Shown here: piece after piece, positions 23,034 to 34,412 of the stretch
Numbering within the stretch: the stretch's first letter is position 1
Layout: each line of letters begins with the position of its first letter
NCBI RefSeq assembly: GCF_010093535.1
Contig: NW_022985168.1
Coordinates: 473,727-537,726 of the forward strand
Direction: 5' to 3'
Length of the DNA: 64,000 nt
Origin: Lindgomyces ingoldianus
Lineage: Eukaryota; Ascomycota; Dothideomycetes; Pleosporales; Lindgomycetaceae
Notes under the pieces: generated by a model
What the model saw: the letters and a program-made list of their open reading frames with translations, nothing else
What the model was told of the DNA's origin: nothing
Databases searched by the model: none
Position numbers and translations under genes: made by a program

Positions 23034-23963
23034 ATCTACTCTTAGTATACACCAAACTAGGTTAGCCTTTTTTATCAGATTATATTATCAAAATCTTACT
23101 TGGCTCAACTTTGGCTCAGTTTTGCTCCGCCCGAATCAAGCTTGCTCGGGCTTGCTCGGGCTCGCTCATGATTCAAAGCATGGTGCCTCAGGCTACTAGT
23201 GACTAGTTAGTTAGTTAACTAAAAGAGCGGTATCTTAGGCTGCTCATGCTCAACTTCTCTTTTGCCCTTGTTCTGATTCCGGTCCTGATTCCGGTCCCCC
23301 AACTCCTTGCTCATCCTATCCAAATATCAGCAACTTTAAACGGATGTTCACATAATCCGAGTAGAGATGGGCTCCGCGAAGAACCTCTCCGAGAAGAGAA
23401 GGTCGTCGAGGAGCGAGGAGCTCCGGGGAGTGAAAAACTCCTAGGAGAAACCTCCGGGGAGAGAAGAGCTTTGAGGAGAAAGCTTCCAGGGGAGGGGAGC
23501 TCCTAAGAGAGAAGCTCCGGAGAGTTGGAGACATTGTCTCTTATGAGATCCTTATATGGCTTCAACAATACAACATGGATTTGGGTCACTTTTAAAATAT
23601 AGTCACAGTACAAGAGCGGATTCGGATCAACACTATATCCTGTTTAATTCCTTGACAGGTCAGATAGGCTTATTCGGAGGCCGCCACTATGCTGTTTCAC
23701 ATAGACGAATTACTATGGAGTAGTATAAGCATCGTTCATCTCATTTCTTACATCCGTTTAAAGTTGCTGATATTTGGATAGGATGAGCAAGGAGTTGGGG
23801 ACCAGAATCAGGACCAAGATCAGGACAAGGATAAAAGAGAATTTGAGCATGAGCAGCCTGAGGCGCCATGATTTGAATCATGAGCGAGCCCGAGAAAGTC
23901 CTAGCAAGCGTGATTCAGACTGAACAATTGGCTAACCTAGCCAGGTGTATCCCAAGACTAGAT
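23034..23963. mobile_element. Large inverted-repeat element (MITE-like or decayed DNA transposon)
   Basis: Left arm 23034-23347 and right arm 23750-23963 are inverted copies. Outer ends pair (left ATCTACTCTTAGTATACACC against complement ATCTAGTCTTGGGATACACC). They continue through TAGGTTAGCC, CTCGGGCTCGCTCATGATTC and TTGCTCATCCTATCCAAATA, to CTTTAAACGGATGT at the inner end. The left arm is about 100 bp longer because of extra sequence around 23070-23215. Many of the differences compared by eye are transitions, which would fit repeat-induced point mutation. The loop of about 400 bp has no ORF resembling a transposase. I could not identify a target-site duplication. Confidence 0.75.
23366..23530. 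repeat. Purine-rich GGAGCTCC-type local repeat in the element centre
   Basis: A block rich in GA and GGA with repeated short motifs such as GAGCTCCGGGGAG, CTCCGGGGAGAGAAGAG and AGCTCCGGAGAG. The GGAGCTCC core is itself palindromic. It lies in the unpaired loop of the large inverted repeat. Confidence 0.6.
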
Positions 23964-25710
23964 TTGATCTGGAAATGGAGGCATTCTCTCTGTTGAAATC
24001 TAATGTCTATTGCATCTACTTCTATTCTCAAATATGACTTAGGTTGGGGTATAACGTGACCTATGAGTAAGCAGCTCGAACTGTGTCAGAGCATGTCTGA
24101 GCTCGCCCTAAGCTAACTTGAGTCAGCGTGATTGTGCCTGATTTCATACTTGAGCGGCATGAAGAGGGTCCGAAATTGGCCCCTAACAGCTCATAGGGGT
24201 GTAAAAATTCTAAGGAACTAGGTCCAGAATCAGGCCCCTAGAAGACGCCCTTCTCGGAGTGAAGCTTAGTTACCCGGAATGTAAAGGGGCCCAATTTTAG
24301 GTCTTCGATTGTCAAAAATGCTTACCCTTCAAGAGGTGTGAACTGTACAAAGTAATGAAATTGCTGATACTCAAGCGATGCCAGGTATACGTCACATTTC
24401 TGTCTCCATTGCTCAATTACCATGATATTGATCATAATAGGCTGTAAGAGTCGCTCGTCTAAGTCTTACTATCTTAATGATTTCCAACTAAAAGCACAAA
24501 CGAAAACATAAAGCCCGAAGAAATAACTGAGGGGACTAAGTATCCATCATGGAATAGCCAGTGTTCCCTATGCGGTAGACCTCGGTCAGGCTTCGAGGAC
24601 CAAATACTATTGGGTTGAGCTTATGTCGAATGGGTAATCAGCCGAGTAGATATGTACGAATGATTCCAGTAGAATCTTAAAATGAACTGATTTGAGAAGC
24701 TACGAGAGTTGTCCGGAGTGGCTGAGTACCCCTAGCACTTGGAGACTATCTAAGGCCGTCTCTGCACGTGGCCACATTTTGAGCGCAGAGATGATGTTTA
24801 CCGGGGGCATTGTGATAGGGATGTGGTTGCTTGTGAATTGCGCGTCAATGGCGAAGACCCAACTTATCACAGTTAGCCAACCGCCAAACGACACTGAAGG
24901 GGGTCAAACCTTATCTGTCAGCAATTTGGTGATAAAGTCTTTGTGGAAGCTTGCACTAATATGGTTTCGAAGGAACGTGAAGAGATTGTTCTTATACCAG
25001 CTGATTCTTCCAGGGTCATTCGGATCGTCAGTTCTTCGTAGCTATTATTTCTATCTGTCTGATTAAGCCGAATCTTTCTGGGGTCCATCGAATCCTCAGT
25101 TTTCCTTTTGACTCCCTTAGCTAGAATATCTCGCTTGAGCCATGGTACTGCTACGCTATTGCGCTGCGTACACCAGTGAAATTCCAGTAGATCCCCCAGT
25201 CTTATCCAATGCATACATTCCTTTGAGCTAGCCATACCGGCCGCATCGCGGTGTGGAAACCGCTCCACATCGTCACCTCCTGCCCCGTACTTTGCTATTC
25301 CCTACCAAACACTAACAACAGTTTTCGCACTGGATGCAGAGCCTCACATCATCATCCAGATACAACGTGATATGCAATGTCATCGTGTCTGGCCGAGACA
25401 CTCCACAGATGGTAAAGTTTATGGAACGGAAACAATGTCTTTCCTTGAGCAGACTATCTACTTCGATACGCTTATATATTCAGGAAAGATTTCAAGAATT
25501 ACGGTTGGAACTTTAGGACATGAGATACAAAAGATGTTTGGGTTGCTTCCGTGGTCTTCAGTGGCCCAGCGATAATGTTCAAAAGTATCCAAAGCGAAAC
25601 AGCGAGTGTATTATTTGTGTCCACTGTGTGACAGTAACAGAAACGACGCCAGCGTTCATCCCATTACTAATTCCGAGTCCTAAAATTACATATGCCTATT
25701 TTACCGGTGA
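23964..25710. other. Gene-poor region
   Basis: About 1.75 kb. Open frames of 60-125 codons (for example 24692-25066 plus and 25268-24918 minus) have no recognisable motif. Probably decayed sequence. Confidence 0.45.
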
Positions 25711-25967
25711 TTACCACAGAAGAGCACCAACCAGTTGGTGACACTGACATTGCCGATCAAGGTAATAGATGGTACTATTAGCGAGAACATCAGCCGTTTT
25801 AGCGGTTGGATTCCACTCAAAAAACCTGACACACTTGCCTACCGCAATCGTTCCGAACTTTCTCTTGCGACCGTTCTTCCCTATGGCGATTCCAGCAAGA
25901 TAAGCATCCAGCTGGTCTTTCGCCTCTGTCCAGATGCTGTCTTGCGACTCAAGACCAGGAGCTTTGT
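25711..25967 (-). pseudogene. C-terminal fragment of an uncharacterised fungal protein family
   Basis: The minus strand reads YKAPGLESQDSIWTEAKDQL, then DAYLAG and RKFGTIAVGKCVRFFEWNP, ending at a stop at 25711. The pattern (lysine-Ala-Pro after a nuclease-like strand, then a GTIAVGK-VRF-EW strand) resembles fungal hypothetical proteins in which it follows a segment ending in KFLIIEC. That preceding segment is not upstream on this strand; a matching one lies on the opposite strand at 26227-26568. No function is known to me. Confidence 0.5.
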
Positions 25968-26226
25968 AGGATCTGTGATATCGGGATTGATCTTGTTAGC
26001 GGTTGTTACCGCTAAGCGGCTGGATATCCAATACCTCGGATTGTATGTACACTGGCCTTGTTAGCGCTTAAGTTCTGGCCAACAACCGACCACATTCAAG
26101 GATAAGAAGAGATGAAAAGGCCAATTCCAACCCAAAGAACTTCCCTGTGAAGATCCCACACATTGCATATCTCATATCATTCTTCATTTCTCGTCCCTCT
26201 AGCAAGCATCGTCGTATCTATTCAGC

Positions 26227-26568
26227 ATGGCTTCGAGCTCGTCAAGTTATCAGCTCCTTACACAAGAATCAGTTGATGGAACGGCCAGTTGCAAAGAATG
26301 CCCGTCGAGCTGATATTACTAACACGGATCACAGTACATTGCTAATCAGACAATCGACTGGCTCATCAAGAACCGTCTTGTTAAAGGTCAAGCAGAAGGA
26401 GAAGTTTCTCGAGCCTGGAACTCCATTCTCCAGCTTGAATTCCCCGTAATGACAGGCTATGCCACGGGACCAGAAACCCCGATCAATGGTCGACGAGCGG
26501 ACCTATTTACAGCGCACTTGTTTTTTGAAGGGCAGACTCAAGAATACAAATTCCTTATAATTGAATGA
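26227..26568 (+). pseudogene. N-terminal fragment of the same uncharacterised family
   Basis: An ATG at 26227 opens MASSSSSYQLLTQES. A TACTAAC branch-point sequence and CACAG acceptor follow (about 26320-26335). Then comes YIANQTIDWLIKNRLVKGQ, then EVSRAWNSILQLEFPV and INGRRADLFTAHLFFEGQ, stopping at TGA 26568 just after KFLIIE. The stop falls where intact relatives would go on with a Cys-Lys-Ala-Pro segment, which here lies inverted at 25967-25711. The intron donor is unclear. I treat it as a truncated gene piece. Confidence 0.5.
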
Positions 26569-27089
26569 AAGCATTAGCTACGCTAATAGTTACAGGCTTT
26601 GGTTGGGCGGGATGAAGAGATCACTGGCCCTATAAACGCCGGGATTTAGCTTCCTGCTCGTTCAAGGGAATATCTCGTTCGGAATGAAGAGATGGCTTTG
26701 CATCGCCGCCGCCTGGGCCGGAATCCGGTTGCAATCGATGTGGAAGCGCGCGGTTTTGCAACCGCCAGCACTTGGGGTGTCATGAAACAGCATGGCGTGC
26801 GCGCGTGGCTCAGGCAGTTCTATTATTGGATGCTAGAAGTCAGTGCGTTCCAATTCAGATTTGTTACTTGGGATAATCTCCACTGCACAAAAGCTGTTTT
26901 GGTGTTCGTGAGGCCACTTCGAACTACACGACGGCTTGCACGTAGCAAGTTCCGCCAAGCTAATCCTGTGCCCGCTGATAGCACAGCTTCAACCTGAACT
27001 TACTTCCTACCTTGGCCATGAAAGCCAGCAAAAATATCTATTGGCATACCTTGTGATAGCGCAGAACCACCACCTCTGGACTGTCATCA
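26569..27089. other. Gene-poor region
   Basis: About 520 bp with a 101-codon frame (26692-26997) that I do not recognise; no other structure seen. Confidence 0.4.
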
Positions 27090-27683
27090 AAATAGCTCGT
27101 AGCTACGTCGGGTGTGCGATGTGTGAAGGCGAAGTCATACACGGAGAACCTCGCTGGATGGGTGAATTTCGAGCTTGTGAATTGCAAGTGATTACAATCC
27201 GTAGTCGATTGCCTCTAATTCTGGGTAGTGTACGCAGACGATTAAAATTGGGCCGATGCTTAGCTCTCTGGGGTTGACTCACGGCTTTCCGATCTTGATC
27301 TTGCACCGCGAGATGCCGCTGCGCGCTATGATGAGCCTGGCATGGATTCAAACACTTTGATTGATATTTGGTTCCTCAAAAAATCGTTTGGGCCACTGCT
27401 GCCTGGGGCACCGGGGACACCTCCAATATATTCTCAAAGCGCTTGGGGCTTTCCTTTTCATACATCGTGTTGGCATCTGATGGTTAAACTATTCGACTAC
27501 AATATAAACCAACAATGCCTCTTCGATGTCCTCCTCTCCCTTCCAATTCAAGATGGCTTCCTTGGCTGGGATCATGACTATGAGGGTCAACAGTTCGAAG
27601 CTGGCATTACCCCAGATGTAGCGTGTGGTAGATATTCCGGACAGACAATGCTCCCAGGTATTGACACTATGCCAGCATTTTAA
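27090..27683 (+). pseudogene. Relic of a fungal F-box family protein (middle part)
   Basis: The plus strand reads RSYVGCAMCEGEV and WMGEFRA near 27100-27170, then, in another frame at about 27430-27650, SAWGFPFHTSCWHLM, QQCLFDVLLSLPIQDG and GWDHDYEG. These match the order of motifs in a large fungal F-box family (a CxxC-containing start, GFPFH-CW and GHDYGG). The two parts are in different frames with stops between them, and no F-box or C-terminal part could be found downstream. Confidence 0.5.
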
Positions 27684-30600
27684 TATGTCTCCCCTGGCCA
27701 TAATTACTTGATAAGTGTTTTGTAAGAAAAAATACCAATTTCTCTTCTGACCAAGTACTCTGATACACCGTCTTCGAGAGATAGAAGCTGAATAAAGGTA
27801 ACGTTGACATAGACCGTCGCGTAAAAACTTCTACCAGTATGCGCCATACAGTATTGAAGATAATTCAGGGGAAAGAGATCTTGGGGATCCAAAGTAATGG
27901 GCACTAATACTAGGACTGTTGCAGAGGCTACCTTGTATTTGGATCCGTCTTCTCTCACGTTCCACTGTTCGAGCTGGGGTGTGTGTCGTATACAATTATC
28001 CGCCTATATAGATATCCTTCTGCTGTGCTAGCTGGAAGGTTGACCTTTTGGCGACGCAACAAGGACTAATTGATATTTCGGTCTGCTCGTTGGCGCAATG
28101 GTATAAAAATAATCAGGCTTGGAAATATGCCCTTCGAAATGTTCTAGGCCCACTATGTCCGGTGTTTCCGTGCTGCACGGACGAGGAATTGAAAGACTAT
28201 CTGGTAGAAAAAGCTGACCGGACGCTTCCATGATTGGTGAGTTGAACACTCCACAGTACCTATTCCTTATCTCTTCTAATTCATTGCACTTTGGGACGCA
28301 TCTTCCACTGTCCCAGAATTGTCCTTTGTGAAAAATCCGGTTCGTCTAATATTGAATTTGACTCTGAACGGCTGAGCGACTTTTGCTTTCGGACCGGCTC
28401 TGTGCGCACCGCGGAGTAGTCTACGAAATTTGTGGGCGCGTCGTATATCGGCCTACAGACATTGCTCCAGAACCATCTTCGGGCGGGTGCTGGGAACTGG
28501 TAACGCTATGTTGTACCCTTGTGTAATTCAAGGTCAAATCTAGAAAGAGCTTTATGTGAGGGTAGATTTCACTTTATTGTTTACGGCTATTTAGCGAAGT
28601 CGCTAGGTTCTAGCTAGCATGTAAATCTATTAAGATTGGGCTCGAAGCAATAAGGCTTAAGTTGGGCTTGGGGTGAGTTGGAGGTCAAAGGCCATCGAGT
28701 ATTTGAGGAGCGGAAAAACAGATGATGAGGGAAAACCAAGGGCATGCATTAGCTAGGCTGAACAATATAAATGCCTATATCCTAGGAGCTCTAGAGCCCA
28801 AGAAAATCTCCCAGCCCAATGGATGCGAAGCCTCGCTGAGCCTAACGTTCTGTCGGGTCTCTATCATTGCACGCTTGCCAACCACACTTGTGGTCCTACT
28901 TGACCCTCCTGCTTGACCGACTCCTGCTTGACTGGCTGTTGGCGCATTTCTAAATCCACATCTTGGATATCGTTCTCTAGTTCTTATTGGTGCAGGATGT
29001 CGGTTTGGTATTAGTGGAGTCGGAGGAAAGCGTTCCGGAGATCCAGTCCCGGCATCCTAGAATAGAATTGGATTGTTGGGAACGTGCAGGATGGTTGCTC
29101 CTTCGCTGATGGGTGGGGAGGGGTAGTCGCGAGGTGCTACGTTGTGGAAGAAGGAATGAGAGCAGCTAGTAATTGAATGCAGAAATATGGGCATGCAGAA
29201 TGCGGGGTAGACTCTAAGATGCTTAAAAACTAGACACCCTGTGAGTTCAGTGACTGCACAGGATGCTTGAAAGGCCCTAGCACTTCTTCGCGCCATGAAG
29301 GGGCGGGAGGGCAGGATTACGCTAAAGCAACGGTTGGCGATTACTGAACGGCCTCGAGCCAAGAAGCGAGATGGCTGCATTGTGACGGAACAAGAAGCCC
29401 AAGAACTTAGTCTCCCACACTGCCGGTACCTGCCGTTCTTGATTGGTAGTGCGTAGCTTGTTCGAACGGCCTAAATAGGAAATTTGCCTCTGGGATCATG
29501 ATCAGTGGTATGATAAAAGTGATGCTTGCGAATAAAACCCACAAACAACCGAAGACAATTTAGGTACCCAACAACGGATTCGAATGTCTGAGCACATATT
29601 ACCCCCAACTCCAGAGACACGGAGCACCAATGAAGGGGGTTCAATCTGGGATCATTCGACATTCTTGATTTCAATGATGAGCCCCGCTCGGTGGGTAATG
29701 AGAGCATTCCATTATGGGCCCTTATCCTTCAGTAAGAGAATCTGGCGCCACCTGTGGATGGCTAGGCGAGGGATTTTGCCTTGGCCGTGTAGGGCGAAGG
29801 TTTCGGTATTAGTGATTGTGACCCTCTCTAACATGAGGGTAGTAATAGATCCGTGGTGATGAGTAAACGAAGCGATAACAAACTTAAATTGTGCGACGGA
29901 ATTTGCTGAGTGGCCTGACGAGAGGAAAAGCGTTGTGGCATGAATCTAGTTCCAACTCCTGTGTGGACGATTGACACACCGCCCCTCAAGATAGGAAACT
30001 GCGCGAGATAGGTCTGCGGTAAACAATAATTGAAGTATATTTCTAGTACTATGATTGAGGAACATGCTGTGTCCAAGGCGAAACCATTGATATGAAGTAA
30101 AGAATTTTCGTAGCATCTGTGGTTGTCCGCCCAAACGGGGCAAACAATTGTGTTGAATAAAAGAAAATGAACTGTGAGGTGACCGGTGGAAGGAACTGTT
30201 GAACAGCTCTATGAAAGCCAGACAGTGAAGTATGAGGTTGTGATAGCTGTGGGAGAGGTTTCTTGGATCAGAGAGTCTGCGGGTTCCTGGGCTGATGTAA
30301 ATGAGGATTAGTTGGATCAGGAATCATGGACGCTACCAGTATGGCGACGTGTCATCAGAAGGACAAGCTGGACTCGTGGTATGATACACGAGCAAAAGGG
30401 TGAACATAGCACTCGACGCAAGTTTCGTGCGTGTGCGAGCTGGACGCAGGGCTGAAAATGGTGTTGAAGTAGATAGGTGTCGGTGGGGCTTGTCGCTAAA
30501 ATGGTCAACCGAGCGCGTAACGCGGCTATTCGTGCCTTCTTGGCCTCAGACGCCGGGTCGCGAACCTCGCCATCAAGCCCGAAGTGAATGTTACAGCGAT

Positions 30601-30886
30601 CCTCCCTCTGTCGCGATGTCGGCTTTACACCATACTTGGTGTGTCCCCCGTTTATTCCTGCATCCCCATTCGGCGCACGACGGTCGTGATGCCCCTACCG
30701 TGGGGTAACCTCTAGCTCCGACTAATCATCTTTTTCCGGTCCACATTGTTTTGTAATCACCCTCCGTGATGGCCCCAGTAGCGCTCAATTCATGCGAGCA
30801 GCCGCCATGGAGGCCCCACCGCTGTGCTGCTCTGTGTTATTGCTGTCTTTGCCATCGGGCGGCTTGGAGTTATTAAACGCAGCAGC
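27684..30886. other. Gene desert
   Basis: About 3.2 kb. No open frame above 110 codons and none resembling a protein family; frequent stops in all frames. The last 200 bp (about 30700-30886) contain the promoter of the GST gene. Confidence 0.5.
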
Positions 30887-32018
30887 ATGACGGCGGACCA
30901 AGTGAGTGCTCGATCAAGCGTTCCCTATGCAGCTCTCAGGCATCTTACTTACTGGTGACCGCGTCACCAAGATCTCCCAAGCTATAACAACCAACACACA
31001 AGCCCATTGGAATCGGATGCCCTCTAAGTTTCGCAACTTCATCCCCTCCGAATCCTTCCCCGCCGAGAGGGGCCGCTATGTCCTCTACGTTAACTACTGC
31101 TGTCCTTGGGCACACCGCACCATAATCGTCCATGCATTGAAGGGCTTAGAGGACATTGTGGAGTTGGTCGAGGTGGACGCAAGAGACAGGACACATGGCT
31201 GGTGGTTCTCTGGGAGAAGAGGTCCGGACCGAGACCCCTTGTACGGCGGCAGATACATGAAGGAGCTATATCTGAGGGCCGACCCGCAATACAATGGAAG
31301 GATTACTGTGCCCATGTTGTGGGACACGAAGCATGGTGCGGAACTTTTGTTAGGTCGTGTAAACATGTAGGCTGACGCACTCTAGAAACTATTGTAAACA
31401 ACGAGAGTAGCGAGATCATTCGGATGTTCTCTGAAGCATTCGATGATTTCCTACCCCCCGAGAAGCAAGAGAGGAATAAGGGAGCGGCTGCACTCGTCCC
31501 AAAGCATATCCAGCCTCAGATCGACAAGCTGAATGCGTGGGTGTACGATACCATCAACAACGGTGTTTACAAGACTGGATTTGCGGGGTCACAGAGTGCC
31601 TACGATGAGCATGTCACCAGGCTTTTCCAATCTCTCGATCGACTTGAGCTCCATCTAGGCGACAACACTCATAACCCTTATCTCTTTGGAGAGCATATCA
31701 CGGAGGCAGACATACGGTTGTACACGACCTTAATCCGATTTGATGTTGCATATTATACTCTCTTTAAGTGTAACATCAAAATGATTCGACTGGACTACCC
31801 TCTAATTCACGCATGGCTGCGACGACTATATTGGAACGAGGGTCCGGAGACAGCAGGAGGTGTCTTCAAGCACACCACCAATTTCGCAGAAGTCAGTTCG
31901 GCTTGATGTCATTCGAAAACTAGCTAACTCTTTCTAGATTAAGCGTGGTTACTCAACGGTCGCCGCTGGAAACGGAGTAGTACCAGCGGGGCCTATGCCG
32001 TACATCTTGCCCCTATGA
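30887..32018 (+). CDS. Glutathionyl-hydroquinone reductase / omega-type GST (ECM4-like)
   Basis: Four exons: 30887-30901, 30972-31335, 31386-31891, 31938-32018; 321 residues. The first coding exon is only 15 bases (MTADQ); ATG 30887 was chosen because GTGAGT follows it in frame and a CCAAG acceptor restores the family N-terminus. The thioredoxin-like half carries NYCCPWAHR, with C49 of the CPW motif typical of glutathionyl-hydroquinone reductases (family catalytic Cys), then VPMLWD and ETIVNNESSEIIRMF for glutathione binding. The all-helical C-terminal half has GDNTHNPYLFGEHITEADIR and LFKCNIKMIRLDYP. Members reduce glutathionyl conjugates of quinones in the cytosol. The alternative of splicing after LLLG gives a 32 bp intron, too short. 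Confidence 0.9.
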
Positions 32019-32732
32019 GCGTTCCTATCGTACTTTCGTGGATTCGAATTTCTGCCATTCCGAACATTAACCGTACATAACTCTTCTGGTTACCGTTTCT
32101 CGCATAGCAGCTACACTTGTAGCTTTACTTGTCAATAGCCTGACATCGCGCCCTGCTCGCAAGAATGAGACTCATGCACTGGATAAGCAAGTCATTGAGA
32201 GTGCAATATAGACTAAGTGGCCAAGATTTGTGCCACTATGCCCCTGATATTCTTCTCCTATCCTGAATGTGAACAAATACCAGGTTTCCGTGTGATCCCG
32301 ACGGTTAACTACTATGGATCCACTATGTAACAACCCTTCTTGCTATAAGCTTTACATATTTCGCGAGTATAGCGGTTTGAGGATGCTTAGCCTCATACTG
32401 CTTGATCATTACTCACTTCATACTATTTTGTTGAACTTCTCACGTGCAGCGCTAGCTAGTCTTTGCCTCAGCTCCACTGCCAAGACACGTCATGCCCAAC
32501 CCCAGCTTCGTACTCCGATTTTCAAAACGAAAACCTCCTCTAGCGATATCTCGGTAGCAACACAAAGGTAAACCAGATTCCATGAGGTAAGCGGCCCCTA
32601 AAAATGTTGTGAGTTTTATGTCGATGACTCACGAGTCCATCCATGCTACGCCCACCCACTTCAACTGCTTTCTCCGAGTTCGTTTGATCTCGAATTGGCC
32701 ACAACTTTAGGCTCAAAATTATTCCATATCTA
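32019..32732. other. Intergenic region
   Basis: About 710 bp between GST and F-box genes transcribed in the same direction. No ORF or repeat stands out. Confidence 0.5.
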
Positions 32733-34289
32733 ATGGGCTTCAGTTCACACTCTCCTCGCATCTTTGCGCGACTCCCCCATATTGGACGGACTTCCCTTCA
32801 AACAGAGGCCGTCCAGAAGTCTGCAATCGTGGAGCCCTCCGCTGGTTACACTGCCAGCATGGGAACTTTCGACTTCTTGAGCCAGCTCCCAGGCGAACTG
32901 GTTGACGACATCTGTGCAAACCTAGAAATCAAGGACATTCACAGTTTCCGCTTGACCTGCAAAATGCTCCACAAGAAATCCTACCGCCAATTCGCCGTTT
33001 GCCATTTCCGAATTGCACAATTCATGATCACCCGCGAGAGTCTTCAAGCCTTAAGAGACATATCGAAAGACGAAAGATTTAGGGCCCACATTAAAGAGAT
33101 TCAATTGTGCCTGATTACGTTCCCGACGTCAAAATTAGATCAAGTGGATTCTAATCCATTGACGGCTGAAGAGAAGGACAGAGAGGTTTATATTAAATCA
33201 CAACCAAAAGGGGAAGCTGTGTCAGAAATGAAGATTAACTTAGCTGAATTTAGGAAACAGCTTAAGAGACGGCGACGCAGACTCTATGGTCGACACATGC
33301 ATTCTCAGCACACCATCCGAAAGCGGGGTATTGATATAGAGTTGCTCTCTGAGGCACTCCGAAACCTTCCCAAATTGGAGAGTTTCACCATTCTTGAACA
33401 TCTTGACCGAGAATATCCTCCATGGGGTTGTCGGAAGATTCGCGATGATATCGGATTCTGGCCATTAACAGGATCCATGTCCCAGTCGCAAAGTAGTGAC
33501 TGGATAACTCCTTGGCAACTGGATTACGATCTACTGCGTCGGCATTGTCTCAATTTCTGCTCTCATGCCCTGTCCCTCGCCTTAGGTGCTATTGCCAGGA
33601 GCCAAACTAGGCTGAAAGGGGGGCTCAGAGTGGAAGGAGCGGTCTATAATTTTATCGTAGCCCAGGACCGATCAAGGAGTCGCTGTGCAACTCCTGCAAA
33701 GACATTTTCTCAGCCTGACATTGAGAAACTTAAGCCTGCCTTTTCGGAGCTTACAGACCTTTCCATCAAGTCGTACGGCTACTACCGTGAAGATCTACTC
33801 TTGACTGGACACAACACTCCGTTTTCGTGGCTCCCTAAGTTTATCCCGCTCTGGCAATCCGTAAAAAATTTTGAGTTTAGAGGAGCAGGACTTGCCGGCG
33901 AGGCACAGGTTTTTAACATGTTGGCTGAATCCAAGGACTGCTTCCCGCGCATGCAGAGCCTCCTACTACGAACCACTTATTTCCAGGTTTCCGCCTTGAT
34001 TAAGGTCGTCATGAACCATGCCGGCACCCTTCAATACTTGAGCATCCACGCCTGCGACCCAATCCATGGCGAGTTCCCCCATTTATTGCACGGCTTAGTG
34101 GGAGACTTTGCACTTATCTCGCTGAAGCTAGTCAATGATAGGCGAGTAGCGTCGTGGATTAGAAATAACCATAATCAAACGCAACTACTCACTGGTCTTG
34201 GCACTTCATTTCTGAGAATACAAGAGGGCACACCTACTGCCTTTCAGCTGAGACTTGAAAGCACTTTGGCTGCCATCCGGAATGGGTAA
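32733..34289 (+). CDS. F-box domain protein
   Basis: Single exon, up to 518 residues from ATG 32733. A second ATG at 32859 (MGTFDFLSQLPGEL, residue 43) starts directly before the F-box and may be the true start. The F-box is at about residues 46-90 (LSQLPGELVDDICANLEIKD, FRLTCKMLHKKSYRQF). The remainder has no repeat that I can define but includes a basic RRRRRLYGRHMH stretch at about 180-195. Its C-terminal half looks like the leucine-rich, helix-rich region of fungal F-box proteins. Presumed SCF adaptor; substrate unknown. Its 3' end converges on the PAF-acetylhydrolase gene, 123 bp away. Confidence 0.85.
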   Translation: MGFSSHSPRIFARLPHIGRTSLQTEAVQKSAIVEPSAGYTASMGTFDFLSQLPGELVDDICANLEIKDIHSFRLTCKMLHKKSYRQFAVCHFRIAQFMITRESLQALRDISKDERFRAHIKEIQLCLITFPTSKLDQVDSNPLTAEEKDREVYIKSQPKGEAVSEMKINLAEFRKQLKRRRRRLYGRHMHSQHTIRKRGIDIELLSEALRNLPKLESFTILEHLDREYPPWGCRKIRDDIGFWPLTGSMSQSQSSDWITPWQLDYDLLRRHCLNFCSHALSLALGAIARSQTRLKGGLRVEGAVYNFIVAQDRSRSRCATPAKTFSQPDIEKLKPAFSELTDLSIKSYGYYREDLLLTGHNTPFSWLPKFIPLWQSVKNFEFRGAGLAGEAQVFNMLAESKDCFPRMQSLLLRTTYFQVSALIKVVMNHAGTLQYLSIHACDPIHGEFPHLLHGLVGDFALISLKLVNDRRVASWIRNNHNQTQLLTGLGTSFLRIQEGTPTAFQLRLESTLAAIRNG

Positions 34290-34412
34290 ACTTTCGAAAC
34301 GAATTATTGTGCTATGTAATGCTAGTATGTCTATCATAGCTTCCGCCCTGTCTTGCTTATTCCAAGTACCAACCAAGAGCGCCATGTCTTTATGCATACC
34401 AAAAAAGCTACT

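Noticed and set aside
23246..23506. 86-codon frame across the inverted repeat
   Set aside because: Runs from the left arm into the purine-rich loop; its Arg/Glu-rich reading is a product of the GA repeat.
24705..24770. tRNA-like start (GTCCGGAGTGGCTGAGTAC)
   Set aside because: Resembles the 5' end of a tRNA-Ser/Leu, but no matching 3' acceptor strand or T-arm GTTCGAATC follows at the right distance.
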